Assembly: GCF_014645235.1 (NCBI RefSeq) | Contig: NZ_BMLM01000002.1 | Span: 1-64,000 of the forward strand | Length of the DNA: 64,000 bases | Origin: Agrococcus terreus | GTDB taxonomy: Bacteria; Actinomycetota; Actinomycetes; Actinomycetales; Microbacteriaceae | Reading direction: 5' to 3' | Shown here: positions 1-11,847 of the stretch, in pieces | Position numbering within the stretch: position 1 is the first letter of the stretch | How the letters are laid out: each line of letters begins with the position of its first letter | Notes under the pieces: model-generated | Told to the model about the DNA's origin: nothing | Database searches by the model: none | The model's input: the letters and a program-made list of their open reading frames with translations, nothing else | Made by a program: the position numbers and the translations under genes

Positions 1-23
1 GCCAGGATCAAACTCTCCGTAAA
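1..23 (-). rRNA. rrs: 16S ribosomal RNA, 5' end only (partial)
   Basis: Read on the minus strand, the first bases give the universal 16S start, ending in GAGAGTTTGATCCTGGC, the target of the standard 27F primer. Only the extreme 5' end is inside the window; the rest of the rRNA operon lies to the left. The exact mature 5' end is uncertain by a few bases. tyrS lies directly upstream on the same strand, an arrangement common in actinobacteria. Confidence 0.93.
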
Positions 24-246
24 GAAAAGTTGCATACGAGCCGGGGAAAATACCGGCACGCAGCGAGTTCGATCTTGACAATAAGGATCGTCTACTGACA
101 ATCCGTCATCATCCAAAGGAATCCGCGCGCCTTACGGCACGACGGGTTCAAAAATATGGCATTTGACATTGTGCACGCTGTTGAGTTCTCAAGGATCAGA
201 CGCTCTCGTGCCTTCCCTCTCAGGTCGGCGCCAAGGCAACTTCTCT
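24..246 (-). other. 16S rRNA precursor leader
   Basis: Transcribed spacer between the proximal rRNA promoter and mature 16S. On the minus strand at 193-174 it contains TTGAGAACTCAACAGCGTGC, a motif found in leaders and spacers of many Micrococcales rRNA operons (recalled family knowledge). The motif holds a small dyad (TTGAG/CTCAA, 181-192). The leader would be expected to carry antitermination signals and one arm of the RNase III processing stalk; the other arm lies outside the window. Confidence 0.6.
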
Positions 247-274
247 ATCGTAACCACTTCTCGGACCGTGTCAA
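247..274 (-). promoter_or_regulatory. rRNA operon promoter, proximal (P2)
   Basis: On the minus strand, -35 TTGACA (274-269), a 16 bp spacer and -10 TACGAT (252-247), about 220 bp before mature 16S. This is a near-consensus sigma70/SigA promoter, as expected for a strong rRNA promoter. Confidence 0.8.
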
Positions 275-338
275 ATCGACACGCCGTGCGGAGTGAAACT
301 CGGACCGAATGTCGAGCCTCCGTCGTGGCAACCTGGCT

Positions 339-366
339 AGGTTACCCGCTTCGGAGCGACTGTCAA
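339..366 (-). promoter_or_regulatory. rRNA operon promoter, distal (P1)
   Basis: On the minus strand, a perfect -35 TTGACA (366-361), a 16 bp spacer and -10 TAACCT (344-339). Its spacing matches the proximal promoter 92 bp downstream, giving tandem rRNA promoters. Confidence 0.75.
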
Positions 367-421
367 GTCGGCGAGTCGGCCGGCTCGAGGAGCCCGCCAG
401 GTGGATGACCGAGGCCATCCG

Positions 422-443
422 ACGATCGGCAGCTGCCGATCGT
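422..443. repeat. 22 bp perfect palindrome upstream of the rRNA promoters
   Basis: Perfect dyad with half-site ACGATCGGCAG and no spacer. It starts 56 bp upstream of the distal rRNA -35. It has no T tract and no loop, so it looks more like a protein-binding site than a terminator. Its function is unknown. Confidence 0.6.
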
Positions 444-706
444 GCGTTCCGCACGTTCATCGTTGAAGTGGATGTTCACCATACCCGCGACTATCGGCAC
501 CACGCAATGCGTGTCGCCTGTCGGCTGGGAGGTGGCCCCCGCTTGATCCGCTGGCCTCTCCGGCCTGGCGTCTTTGGGGTGACGAGTGGATACGTTACAC
601 GGCTGGTCGGGCCGTGCTCCAAACCGCGCGCATCCCGGGCGTGTCGCCCGCGCCATCCCGCGCGACCGGAGGAGCGACTCCCCCGGAACCGCGGACGCGG
701 GAGCCC
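444..706. other. Spacer between tyrS and rRNA promoters, no gene seen
   Basis: No convincing coding frame. Open frames on both strands here are GC-rich chance frames or extensions of antisense frames. A short stem (ACGCGGG 695-701 with CCCGCGT 714-720) overlaps the tyrS stop codon, and a 5 bp stem lies at 636-650; neither has a T tract. I cannot say where tyrS transcription ends. Confidence 0.5.
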
Positions 707-2005
707 TCAGGCCCCCGCGTCGATCCCCGCCAGCGTCTTCTTGCCGCGCCGCAGCACGGCGAACCGCCCGTGCAGCAGCCGGCCGTCGAGGGTCGCGGCC
801 GGGTCGTCGATGCGCTCGTTGTTCACCGACACCCCGCCCTGCGCGATCGCGCGCCGGCCGTCGGAGAGCGACTCGACGAGCCCCGTCTCCTGCAGCAGCT
901 GGAGCACCGGCGCGTCCGGGGTCGCGGTCGCCTGCTTGTCGAGCGACGAGACCGCCGCCTCGAGCGTGCCGGCGTCGAGCGCCGTCAGGTCGCCCGAGCC
1001 GAAGAGCGCCTGCGACGCGGCGATCGCCTGCTGGGTCGCGTCCGCACCGTGGATGAACGAGGTCGCCTGCAGCGCGAGCTCGCGCTGCGCCTCCCTGCGG
1101 AACGGCGCATCGAGGGTCGCCTGCTCGAGCTCGTCGATGCGCGACTTCGGCAGGAACGTGAACGCCCGCAGCAGCTGGCCCACGATCGCGTCGTCCTGGT
1201 TGAGCCAGAACTGGTACATCGCGTACGGCGTCGTGAGCGCGGCGTCGAGCCACACGGCGTTGCCCTCGCTCTTGCCGAACTTGCGTCCGTCGGCGTCGGT
1301 GATGAGCGGCGCGCCGATCGCGTGCGCGTGCACGCCCTCGGCCTTGCGGATGAGCTCGGTGCCGGAGGTCAGGTTGCCCCACTGGTCGCTGCCGCCCGTC
1401 TGCAGCACGCAGCCGTAGGCGCGGAACAGCTCGAGGAAGTCCATGCCCTGCAGCACCTGGTAGCTGAACTCGGCGTACGAGATGCCCTCGTCGCTCGCCA
1501 TGCGCGAGGCGACCGCGTCCTTCTTCAGCATCGTGCCGACGCGGAAGTGCTTGCCGACCTCGCGCAGGAAGTCGACGGTCGAGAGCGGCGCCGTCCAGTC
1601 GAGGTTGTTCACGAGGCGCACCGCGCTCTCCCCCTCGTCCGAGAGGAAGCGCAGCACCTGCGCCTGCAGGTACGTGACCCACTCGGCCACCGTCTCGCGC
1701 GCGTTGAGCTGCCGCTCGCTCGTGGGCTTCGGGTCGCCGATGAGGCCGGTCGAGCCGCCGACGAGCGCGAGCGGCCGGTGCCCGGCGAGCTGCAGCCGGC
1801 GCATGATGATGAGCTGCGTGAGGTTGCCCAGGTGCAGGCTCGGCGCCGTCGGGTCGAAGCCGCAGTAGAACGTGATCGGGTCGCCCGAGAGCAGCTCGCG
1901 GAGCGCCTCCGGGTCGGTCGAGACGTGCACGCTCCCGCGATAGACCAGCTCGTCCCAGACGCTGTCGAAGGACGGGTCGAGCTGGATGGGGGCGATCTCG
2001 GTCAC
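707..2005 (-). CDS. tyrS: Tyrosyl-tRNA synthetase
   Basis: Charges tRNA-Tyr with tyrosine in the cytoplasm. The 432-residue length is normal for the bacterial TyrRS family. The class I HIGH-type signature reads HLGN (residues 58-61, after CGFDPTAPS) and the KMSKS-type loop reads KFGKS (242-246). A C-terminal S4 RNA-binding domain follows (roughly 365-432). The start is GTG, because TAGGTT lies exactly six bases upstream and suggests a leaderless mRNA. This rules out a T-box or attenuator leader. It lies directly upstream of the rRNA operon on the same strand. Confidence 0.97.
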   Translation of the reverse strand: MTEIAPIQLDPSFDSVWDELVYRGSVHVSTDPEALRELLSGDPITFYCGFDPTAPSLHLGNLTQLIIMRRLQLAGHRPLALVGGSTGLIGDPKPTSERQLNARETVAEWVTYLQAQVLRFLSDEGESAVRLVNNLDWTAPLSTVDFLREVGKHFRVGTMLKKDAVASRMASDEGISYAEFSYQVLQGMDFLELFRAYGCVLQTGGSDQWGNLTSGTELIRKAEGVHAHAIGAPLITDADGRKFGKSEGNAVWLDAALTTPYAMYQFWLNQDDAIVGQLLRAFTFLPKSRIDELEQATLDAPFRREAQRELALQATSFIHGADATQQAIAASQALFGSGDLTALDAGTLEAAVSSLDKQATATPDAPVLQLLQETGLVESLSDGRRAIAQGGVSVNNERIDDPAATLDGRLLHGRFAVLRRGKKTLAGIDAGA

Positions 2006-2011
2006 CCGACG

Positions 2012-2017
2012 AACCTA
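2012..2017 (-). promoter_or_regulatory. Leaderless -10 element of tyrS
   Basis: TAGGTT on the minus strand, six bases before the GTG start. It lies in the 20 bp gap between argH and tyrS, so tyrS can be transcribed separately from the arginine genes. Confidence 0.6.
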
Positions 2018-2025
2018 CCGGAGGA

Positions 2026-5276
<3,251 letters not shown>

Positions 5277-5287
<11 letters not shown>

Positions 5288-6461
5288 ATGCGGAGTTCTC
5301 GTGGACGTAGTCGTGGGTGAGGTCGTTCGTGCGGATCGTCGCGGCAGCGTCGCCCGCGTGGAGCTCGATGAGGATGCGCGTCGCGCGGGGCGCGAGGTCG
5401 ACCTCCTCGCGCGGCCGGTCGGGCTCGCCGGCGTGGCAGACCCGGACGCCGTTGAACGAGACGTCGACCGCGTACGGGTCGAAGGGCGCATCCGTCGTGC
5501 CGATCGCCGCGAGCACCCGGCCCCAGTTGGGGTCGTTGCCGAAGATGGCGGCCTTGAACAGGTTGGAGCGCGCGACGGAGCGGCCGACGACGACGGCGTC
5601 GTCCTCGGTCCCGGCGCCCGTGACCTCGATGGTGATGTCGTGCGAGGCGCCCTCGGCGTCCTGCTGCAGCTGCGCGGCGAGGTCGTCGCACACCGCGGTG
5701 ACGGCGGCGGTGAGCGCGGCCTCGTCGGCCTCGATGCCGGAGGCGCCCGAGGCGAGCAGCCACACGGAGTCGTTCGTCGACATGCAGCCGTCGGAGTCGA
5801 GGCGGTCGAAGGTCGCGCGGGTCGCGGCGCGGAGCGCGCGGTCGAGCACGTCGGCGGGCGCGGCCGCGTCGGTCGTGAGCACGACGAGCATCGTGGCGAG
5901 GCCGGGCGCGAGCATGCCGGCGCCCTTCGCCATCCCGCCGACGACCCAGCGGCCTCCGCTCGCGGCAGCGCCGTGGTCCGCGCCGCGGGCGACCGCCTGC
6001 TTCGGCACGGAGTCGGTGGTCATGATCGCGCGGGCGGCGTCCTCGCCGCCGTCGGCGGCGAGCGCCTCCGCGGCGAGGTCGACGCCGTGCAGCACGGCGG
6101 CGCGGAAGGCCTCGTCGCCGACGCCGATGAGGCCGGTCGAGGCCACCTGCACGTCGATCGCGCCGATGCCGAGCCGCTCGGCGACCCGCTCGGCGGTCTG
6201 GTGCGTCGTCTGGAAGCCGAACGCGCCGGTGAAGCAGTTGGCGCCCCCGGAGTTGAGGACCACGGCGCGCGCCGAGCCGCCCGCGATCGCCTGCTGGCTC
6301 CAGAGCACCGGGTTGGCCTTCGCGCGGTTGGCGGTGAAGACCGCGGCCGCCGACGAGAGCGGGCCGTCGTTGACGACGAGCGCGACGTCCTTCGCCCCGG
6401 ACGACTTGACGCCGGCGGCGACGCCGGCGGCGCGGAAGCCCGCGGCCGCGGTGACGCTCAC
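5277..6461 (-). CDS. argJ: Bifunctional ornithine acetyltransferase / N-acetylglutamate synthase
   Basis: Recycles the acetyl group from N-acetylornithine to glutamate, and in many species also makes N-acetylglutamate from acetyl-CoA. The protein is 394 residues. The self-cleavage region reads [14 protein letters not shown]; the family cleaves between Ala and Thr to give two subunits, with that Thr as nucleophile. The start is GTG, overlapping the argC stop (GTGA). The open frame continues far upstream without a stop only because of GC bias; homology begins at this GTG (MSVTAAAGF). Confidence 0.95.
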
Positions 6462-7504
6462 GGGGCGACCCCGTCGATCGAGAGGCCCGTGTGCTCCTCG
6501 AAGCCGAGCGCGATGTTCGCCGACTGGATCGCGGCGCCCGCCGTGCCCTTGCCGAGGTTGTCGATGGCGGCGACGGCGATGACGCGGCCGGCGGCCTCGT
6601 CGAGCCCGACGCCGATCTGGATCGCGTTCGAGCCGAGCACGTCGGCGGTGCGCGGGTACTGACCCTGCGGCAGCACCTGCACGAAGCGCTCGTCGCCGTA
6701 GGCGCTCACCCACGCCGAGCGCACCTCGTCGGCCGTCGCCTCGGCGACGAGCGGCGCCGTGACGGAGGCGAGGATGCCGCGCGACATGGGCACGAGCATC
6801 GGGGTGAAGGAGTGGCGCACCTCGGTCGCGCCGACGGCGCGCAGGTTCTGCGCGATCTCGGGCAGGTGGCGGTGCGTGCCGCCGACGCCGTACGCGTTCG
6901 CCGAGCCCAGCAGCTCGGAGGCGAGCAGCGACACCTTCGCGGCGCGGCCGGCGCCCGAGGGGCCGACGGCGAGCGTGGAGACGAGACCGCCCGGGTCGAC
7001 GAGGCCCGCGGCGATGCCGGGGGCGATCGCGAGCGTCACCGCGGTGGCGTTGCAGCCGGGCACCGCGATGCGGCGGGCGGCGCGCAGCTCGCGGCGCTGG
7101 CGGCCGCCGTCGGCGAGCATGAGCTCCGGCATGCCGTAGGGCCAGGTGCCCGCGTGCTCGGTGCCGTAGAAGGCGGCCCAGTCGTCGGCGCTCTCGAGCC
7201 GGTGGTCCGCGCCCGCGTCGACGACGAGGGTCGACTCCGGCAGCTGCGCGGCGATCCCGCCCGAGTGGCCGTGCGGCAGGGCGAGGAAGACGACGTCGTG
7301 GCCGGCCAGCACCTCCGGGGTCGTCTCCTGGAACGTGAGGGAGGCGAGGGATCGCAGGTGGGGGTGCACGGCGACGAGGGGATGCCCGGCGTTCGAGTGC
7401 GCGGTGACGGTGCGCACCTCGAGCTCGGGGTGCTGCGCGAGCAGCCGCAGCAGCTCGCCCCCTGCGTACCCGCTCGCGCCTGCGACGGCGACGGAGAGGC
7501 TCAT
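6458..7504 (-). CDS. argC: N-acetyl-gamma-glutamyl-phosphate reductase
   Basis: NADPH-dependent reduction in the arginine pathway. The protein is 348 residues, with a Rossmann start ([16 protein letters not shown]) and the active-site cysteine in PGCNATAV. First gene of argCJBFH. The ATG has TAGCCT exactly six bases upstream, so argC probably has its own leaderless promoter, and the TAG of that -10 is also the stop codon of the SIMPL-domain gene before it. No ArgR box could be recognised by eye. Confidence 0.96.
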   Translation of the reverse strand: MSLSVAVAGASGYAGGELLRLLAQHPELEVRTVTAHSNAGHPLVAVHPHLRSLASLTFQETTPEVLAGHDVVFLALPHGHSGGIAAQLPESTLVVDAGADHRLESADDWAAFYGTEHAGTWPYGMPELMLADGGRQRRELRAARRIAVPGCNATAVTLAIAPGIAAGLVDPGGLVSTLAVGPSGAGRAAKVSLLASELLGSANAYGVGGTHRHLPEIAQNLRAVGATEVRHSFTPMLVPMSRGILASVTAPLVAEATADEVRSAWVSAYGDERFVQVLPQGQYPRTADVLGSNAIQIGVGLDEAAGRVIAVAAIDNLGKGTAGAAIQSANIALGFEEHTGLSIDGVAP

Positions 7505-7510
7505 GCTCCC

Positions 7511-7516
7511 AGGCTA
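7511..7516 (-). promoter_or_regulatory. Leaderless -10 element of argC
   Basis: TAGCCT on the minus strand, six bases before ATG. Its first three bases are the TAG stop of the upstream gene. Confidence 0.55.
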
Positions 7517-8176
7517 CTCGGGTGCGGAGTCGCCTCCGGTCGCGAACGCCGCCTCGACCGCCGCAGGCACCTCGACCTCGCCGGCGCGCAGCTCGACCGC
7601 TCCCCCGCCCGGCGCGGACGCCAGCATCACGTCCATCGCCCTGCCCTTCGCGAGGGGCTGCGGGCCGGTGCCGGGCTCGCGGATCGCGACGATGCGCACC
7701 GCGCCGAGCGACGCGGCGCGCGCGTAGTCCTCGGCGCGCTCGACGGCGTCGGCGACGGCGTCCTGGCGGGCGCGCTGCGCGAGGCTGCGGTGCGTGGCGT
7801 CGGTGAGCGTCCACTCGATCTCGCCGAGCTCGTGCACCTCGTCGCGGCCGAGCGCCGCGATCCAGCGTCCGAGCGCGTCGAGGTCGACGAACGTCGCGGT
7901 CACGCTCGAGGCCGCGGTGTAGAGGATGCGCGGCGGCTGCCCCTCGGCCACCCACTCGCGGTGGTGCGAGAGCCAGACGCGGTCGGCGTGCCAGGACTCC
8001 GCCGCGCCACCCTCGACGAGGTCGCGCACCTCGTCGACGACGCGGCCGTGGGCCTCCTGCACGGCGGCCATCGCCGCCTCCGGCTGCTCCGCCTGCCAGC
8101 GCGACTGCACCGTGAGCCGCGCCCGCTCGGCTGCCGCGCGGCGCACCGCCTCGCCCCGGACCGTGATCTCGACCAT
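7514..8176 (-). CDS. SIMPL (DUF541) domain protein
   Basis: A 220-residue protein with the SIMPL/DUF541 pattern: an N-terminal ITVRGEAVRRA strand, a central helical part and a [20 protein letters not shown] segment. No signal peptide or membrane helix is visible, unlike many periplasmic SIMPL proteins. The molecular role is not known. It has a good ribosome site (GAGGAGG about 8 bases before ATG). It lies 9 bp upstream of argC, but argC seems to have its own promoter, so a link to arginine synthesis is not implied. Confidence 0.8.
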   Translation of the reverse strand: MVEITVRGEAVRRAAAERARLTVQSRWQAEQPEAAMAAVQEAHGRVVDEVRDLVEGGAAESWHADRVWLSHHREWVAEGQPPRILYTAASSVTATFVDLDALGRWIAALGRDEVHELGEIEWTLTDATHRSLAQRARQDAVADAVERAEDYARAASLGAVRIVAIREPGTGPQPLAKGRAMDVMLASAPGGGAVELRAGEVEVPAAVEAAFATGGDSAPE

Positions 8177-8244
8177 CGCCGACCTCCTCGGATCCGGATG
8201 CTAGCGGTGCGCCCTGGCCGTTCCGCCCGGGTGCGCGCCCCGCC

Positions 8245-10713
8245 TCAGTCGCGCAGGCGCGCCCCGTGCCGGGCCGTCGCGACGGCGAGGCCCGCGAGCT
8301 TCGCGTCGCTCGCCTCGGCGGCGGTGAGGGTGCGGTCGGCGCCGCGGAAGCGGAGCGCGAAGGTGAGCGACTTCTCGCCCGCCCCGAGGCCTGCGCCCCG
8401 GTAGTCGTCGACGAGCGCGATGTGCTCGAGCAGGTCGCCGGCGCCCTCGCGGACGGCGGCGAGCACCTCGCCCGCCGGCACCGCGACCGGCACCACGAGC
8501 GAGAGGTCCTGCGTCGCCGCCGGCACCGGCGCGATGCGCTGCGTGTCGAGGCCGACGCGCGCACGCTCGACGAGCGTGCCGAGGTCGAGCTCGACCACCG
8601 CGACGACGCGCGGCAGGTCGGCCTCGGCCGCGACCGAGGGCAGGAGCTCGCCCGCGACGCCCACGACCTCGCCGTCGAGCAGCAGCTCGGCCGTGCGGCC
8701 GGGGTGCAGCCACGACCGCTCGCCCTGGCGCACCTCGAGCGCGAGGCCCGCGGTGCGGGCGGCGCGCTCGGCGACCTCGATCGCGTCGGCGACGCCGAAG
8801 CGGACGGCGGCGACGCCGGGCTGCTTGCGCACGCGCTCGCCGACGAGCACCGCGGCGAGGTGCAGCGGCTGCTCGGGCAGCGCGTCGAGGCTCGCGAGCA
8901 CGTCGTCGGCCGGGCGCGCGTCGGCGCCCGGGAGCGCCTCCGTGCCCTGGCCGTCGACCGCGTGGAAGGTGCGGCCGAGCTCGAAGATCGCGAGGTCGGT
9001 GAGGCCGCGGCCCGCGTTGCGGTGCGCGGTGTCGAGCATGCCCGGCAGCAGCGCGGTCCGCAGCCACGGGCGCTCGCCGTCGAGCGGGTTCTCGAGCCGC
9101 ACGGGCTCGGAGCCCGTCAGGCGCGCCTGCGCCTCGGTGACGAACGGCGCGACGAGCACCTCGGTGAGGCCCGACGACGCGAGCGCGTCGGCGATGCGGC
9201 GGCGGAGGCGCTGGGCGCGCGTGTAGCCGCGGCCTGGAGGCGCGACGGGCAGCACGGCGGGGATGCGGTCGAAGCCGACGATGCGCGCGACCTCCTCCAC
9301 GAGGCCCTCGCGGTCGACGAGGTCGCCGCGCCACGTGGGCGGCACGACGGCCCACGCCTCGCCGTCGTCCTCGACGGATGCGCCGATGCGCTCGAGCGCG
9401 TCGCGCGCCTCGGCGTCGGTGTAGTCGGCGCCCGTGAGCGCGCGCCAGTAGCCGACCGGGATGCGCAGCGGCGCGGGCTCGGGCACCTCGCCCACGCGGG
9501 CGCCGAGCGCGTCGAGCTCGCCGCCTGCCAGCTCGACGAGCAGCTGCGCGACGCGCGCGGCGGCGGCGTCGGCGACGGCCGGGTCGACGCCGCGCTCGAA
9601 GCGCTTGGACGCCTCGGAGAACAGCTTGTGGCGGCGCGCGGTGCGGCCGATCGAGACGCCGTCGAAGGTGGCGGCCTCGATGAGCACGTCGGTGGTCGAC
9701 GCGTCCATCTCGGTCTCGGCGCCGCCCATGACGCCCGCGAGGCCGATGGCGCCGCGGTCGTCGGTGATGACGAGGTCCTCGGGGTGGAGCGCGCGGTCGA
9801 CGTCGTCGAGCGTCGTGAGGCGCTCGCCCGGCCGCGCGCGGCGCACGCCGAGACCGCCGCGGAGCTTGCCGAGGTCGTAGCCGTGGATCGGCTGGCCGAG
9901 CTCGAGCATCACGTAGTTCGTGATGTCGACCGGCAGCGAGATGGAGCGGATCCCGGCGAGGCGGAGGCGGCCCGCGAGCCACGACGGGGTCGCGCGCGTC
10001 GAATCGATGCCGCGCACGACGCGGACGACGAAGCGCGAGCAGCCGACGCGGCCGCGGATGGGCGACGCGTCGTCGATCGCGACGGGGAAGCCGCTGCCCT
10101 CTCCGGCGTCGATCACGGCCGGGTCGCGGAACGCCTGGCCGGTGGCCGAGGCGACCTCGCGCGCGATGCCCCGCAGCGAGAGCGCGTAGCCGCGGTCGGG
10201 CGTGACGTTGATCTCGACGGCCTGGTCGTCGAGGCCGAGGATCGCGAGCGCGTCCTCGCCGACCTCGCCCGGGATGCCGAGCTGGTCGAGGCGCATGATG
10301 CCGTCGTGGTCGTCGCCGAGGCCGAGCTCGCGCTCGGAGGCGATCATGCCGTCGGAGACGTGGCCGTAGGTCTTCCGCGCGGCGATCTCGAAGCCGCCCG
10401 GCAGCGATGCGCCGGGGAGCGTGACGACGACGCGGTCGCCCTCGACGAAGTTCAGGGCGCCGCAGACGATGCCGCGCACGCCGCCGTTCGGCTCGCCGAC
10501 GTCGACCTGGCACCAGCGGATGGTCTTGCCGTTCTTCTGCGGCTCCTCCTCGATCGAGAGGACGCGGCCGACGACGATCGGGCCGCGGAGCCCGCCGCCG
10601 TGGACGGCCTCCTCCTCGAAGCCGACGCGCACGAGGGTCGCGTGCAGCCAGGCGGCCGGGTCGGCCGCGGGGATCTCGACGTGGTCGCGGAGCCAGGAGA
10701 GCGGGATGCGCAT
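8245..10713 (-). CDS. pheT: Phenylalanyl-tRNA synthetase beta subunit
   Basis: Beta chain of the (alpha-beta)2 enzyme that charges tRNA-Phe. The 822-residue length is normal. Domains in order: N-terminal EMAPII-like tRNA-binding domain (about 40-150, with VVGRVLSIEEE), B3/B4 editing region, B5 domain, catalytic-like core, and a C-terminal ferredoxin-like anticodon-binding domain (about 725-822). The ATG starts one base after the pheS stop, so the two chains are translationally coupled. Confidence 0.97.
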   Translation of the reverse strand: MRIPLSWLRDHVEIPAADPAAWLHATLVRVGFEEEAVHGGGLRGPIVVGRVLSIEEEPQKNGKTIRWCQVDVGEPNGGVRGIVCGALNFVEGDRVVVTLPGASLPGGFEIAARKTYGHVSDGMIASERELGLGDDHDGIMRLDQLGIPGEVGEDALAILGLDDQAVEINVTPDRGYALSLRGIAREVASATGQAFRDPAVIDAGEGSGFPVAIDDASPIRGRVGCSRFVVRVVRGIDSTRATPSWLAGRLRLAGIRSISLPVDITNYVMLELGQPIHGYDLGKLRGGLGVRRARPGERLTTLDDVDRALHPEDLVITDDRGAIGLAGVMGGAETEMDASTTDVLIEAATFDGVSIGRTARRHKLFSEASKRFERGVDPAVADAAAARVAQLLVELAGGELDALGARVGEVPEPAPLRIPVGYWRALTGADYTDAEARDALERIGASVEDDGEAWAVVPPTWRGDLVDREGLVEEVARIVGFDRIPAVLPVAPPGRGYTRAQRLRRRIADALASSGLTEVLVAPFVTEAQARLTGSEPVRLENPLDGERPWLRTALLPGMLDTAHRNAGRGLTDLAIFELGRTFHAVDGQGTEALPGADARPADDVLASLDALPEQPLHLAAVLVGERVRKQPGVAAVRFGVADAIEVAERAARTAGLALEVRQGERSWLHPGRTAELLLDGEVVGVAGELLPSVAAEADLPRVVAVVELDLGTLVERARVGLDTQRIAPVPAATQDLSLVVPVAVPAGEVLAAVREGAGDLLEHIALVDDYRGAGLGAGEKSLTFALRFRGADRTLTAAEASDAKLAGLAVATARHGARLRD

Positions 10714-10714
10714 C

Positions 10715-11761
10715 TCAGATCACCATCCCGAACTGCTCGGTGAAGCGGACGTCGCCCTCGATCATGTCGCGCATGTCGTCGAGCTGGTAGCGGAACTGGA
10801 GGGTGCGCTCGATGCCCATGCCGAACGCGAAGCCGGAGTGCACCTCGGGGTCGACGCCTGCGGCGCGGAGCACGTTGGGGTTGACCATGCCGCAGCCGCC
10901 CCACTCGACCCAGCGGGCGCCGCCGCGCATGCCGGGGTGCCACACGTCCATCTCGGCGCTCGGCTCGGTGAACGGGAAGTAGTTGGGGCGCAGGCGGATG
11001 CGCGCCTCCTCGCCGAACATCTGGCGGGCGAGGTGCTCGAGCGTGCCGCGCAGGTGCGCCATCGTGATGCCCTTGTCGACGGCGAGGCCCTCGAGCTGGG
11101 TGAACACGGGCAGGTGCGTCGCGTCGATGTCGTCGGTGCGGTAGACGCGGCCGGGCGCGACGACGTAGACGGGCAGCTCGCGCGTGAGCAGCGAGCGGAT
11201 CTGCACGGGGCTCGTCTGCGTGCGCAGCACGAGGTGGCGGTCGGCGGGCGCGACGTAGAACGTGTCGGACTCGCTGCGCGCCGGGTGATCGGGGTCGACG
11301 TTGAGCGCGTCGAAGTTGTACCACTCGTGCTCGAGCTCGGGGCCCTCCGCGATCTCCCAGCCCATGCCTACGAAGACGTCGCCCATCTCCTCCTGGAGGA
11401 GCGTGAGCGGGTGGCGGCCGCCGGGACGCTGCAGCCGCGGCAGCGCGGTGACGTCGATGCGCTCGGCCTCGAGCTGCGCGGCCTCCTCGGCCGCCTCGAG
11501 CTCGCCCTGGCGCGCCGCGATCGCGGCGCCGACCTGCTGGCGGCCGCCGCCGATGAGCTGGCCGGCGGCCTTGCGCTCCTCGGGGGCGATCTCGCGGAGC
11601 GAGGCGTTGAGCGCGGCGAGCGCGCTCCCCTGGCCGTTGTGCGCGGCCTTCGCCGCCTGGAGCTCCGCCGTCGTCTGCGCCGCCTCGATCGCGAGGAGCG
11701 CCGCGCCGACGGCGGCCTCGACGCGCGCGCCGAGGTCGTCGGAGGTGTGGGGATCGGTCAC
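10715..11761 (-). CDS. pheS: Phenylalanyl-tRNA synthetase alpha subunit
   Basis: Catalytic alpha chain, 348 residues. An N-terminal coiled coil (about 1-90) is followed by the class II core, with motif 2 around VYRTDDIDATHLPVFTQLEG and motif 3 GFAFGMGIERTLQFRY. GTG start with TAGGAT exactly six bases upstream, implying a leaderless transcript; the leader-peptide or T-box control known from other phyla therefore seems absent. pheT follows directly. Confidence 0.97.
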   Translation of the reverse strand: MTDPHTSDDLGARVEAAVGAALLAIEAAQTTAELQAAKAAHNGQGSALAALNASLREIAPEERKAAGQLIGGGRQQVGAAIAARQGELEAAEEAAQLEAERIDVTALPRLQRPGGRHPLTLLQEEMGDVFVGMGWEIAEGPELEHEWYNFDALNVDPDHPARSESDTFYVAPADRHLVLRTQTSPVQIRSLLTRELPVYVVAPGRVYRTDDIDATHLPVFTQLEGLAVDKGITMAHLRGTLEHLARQMFGEEARIRLRPNYFPFTEPSAEMDVWHPGMRGGARWVEWGGCGMVNPNVLRAAGVDPEVHSGFAFGMGIERTLQFRYQLDDMRDMIEGDVRFTEQFGMVI

Positions 11762-11767
11762 CGGTCG

Positions 11768-11773
11768 ATCCTA
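11768..11773 (-). promoter_or_regulatory. Leaderless -10 element of pheST
   Basis: TAGGAT on the minus strand, six bases before the GTG start of pheS and just downstream of the glu operon terminator. Confidence 0.6.
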
Positions 11774-11799
11774 CCGACGGCCCGTGAGGCGGGACGACG

Positions 11800-11829
11800 G
11801 AGGGCGGGCACCCGCAGGTGCCCGCCCTC
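11800..11829 (-). terminator. Terminator of the glu transporter operon
   Basis: Perfect 13 bp stem (GAGGGCGGGCACC with its complement) and a 4-base loop, 18 bp beyond the gluD stop and before the pheS promoter. There is no U tract, as is common in high-GC actinobacteria. Confidence 0.75.
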
Positions 11830-11847
11830 GTGACCGGTGGCCGAGCG

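Noticed and set aside
163-408. Plus-strand small frame with a TTGACA nearby (163-168)
   Set aside because: It lies in the rRNA leader and promoter region on the opposite strand, has no ribosome site and no family-like sequence.
592-624. Third rRNA promoter (TTTGGA and TAACGT)
   Set aside because: The spacer would be 21 bp, too long for a good SigA promoter.
7505-8244. ArgR operator near argC
   Set aside because: No AT-rich ARG-box pair could be seen; the region is uniformly GC-rich.
11762-11847. T-box or attenuator leader before pheS (and before tyrS and hisC)
   Set aside because: The -10 elements lie six bases before the start codons, leaving no leader; no T-box core sequence was found.
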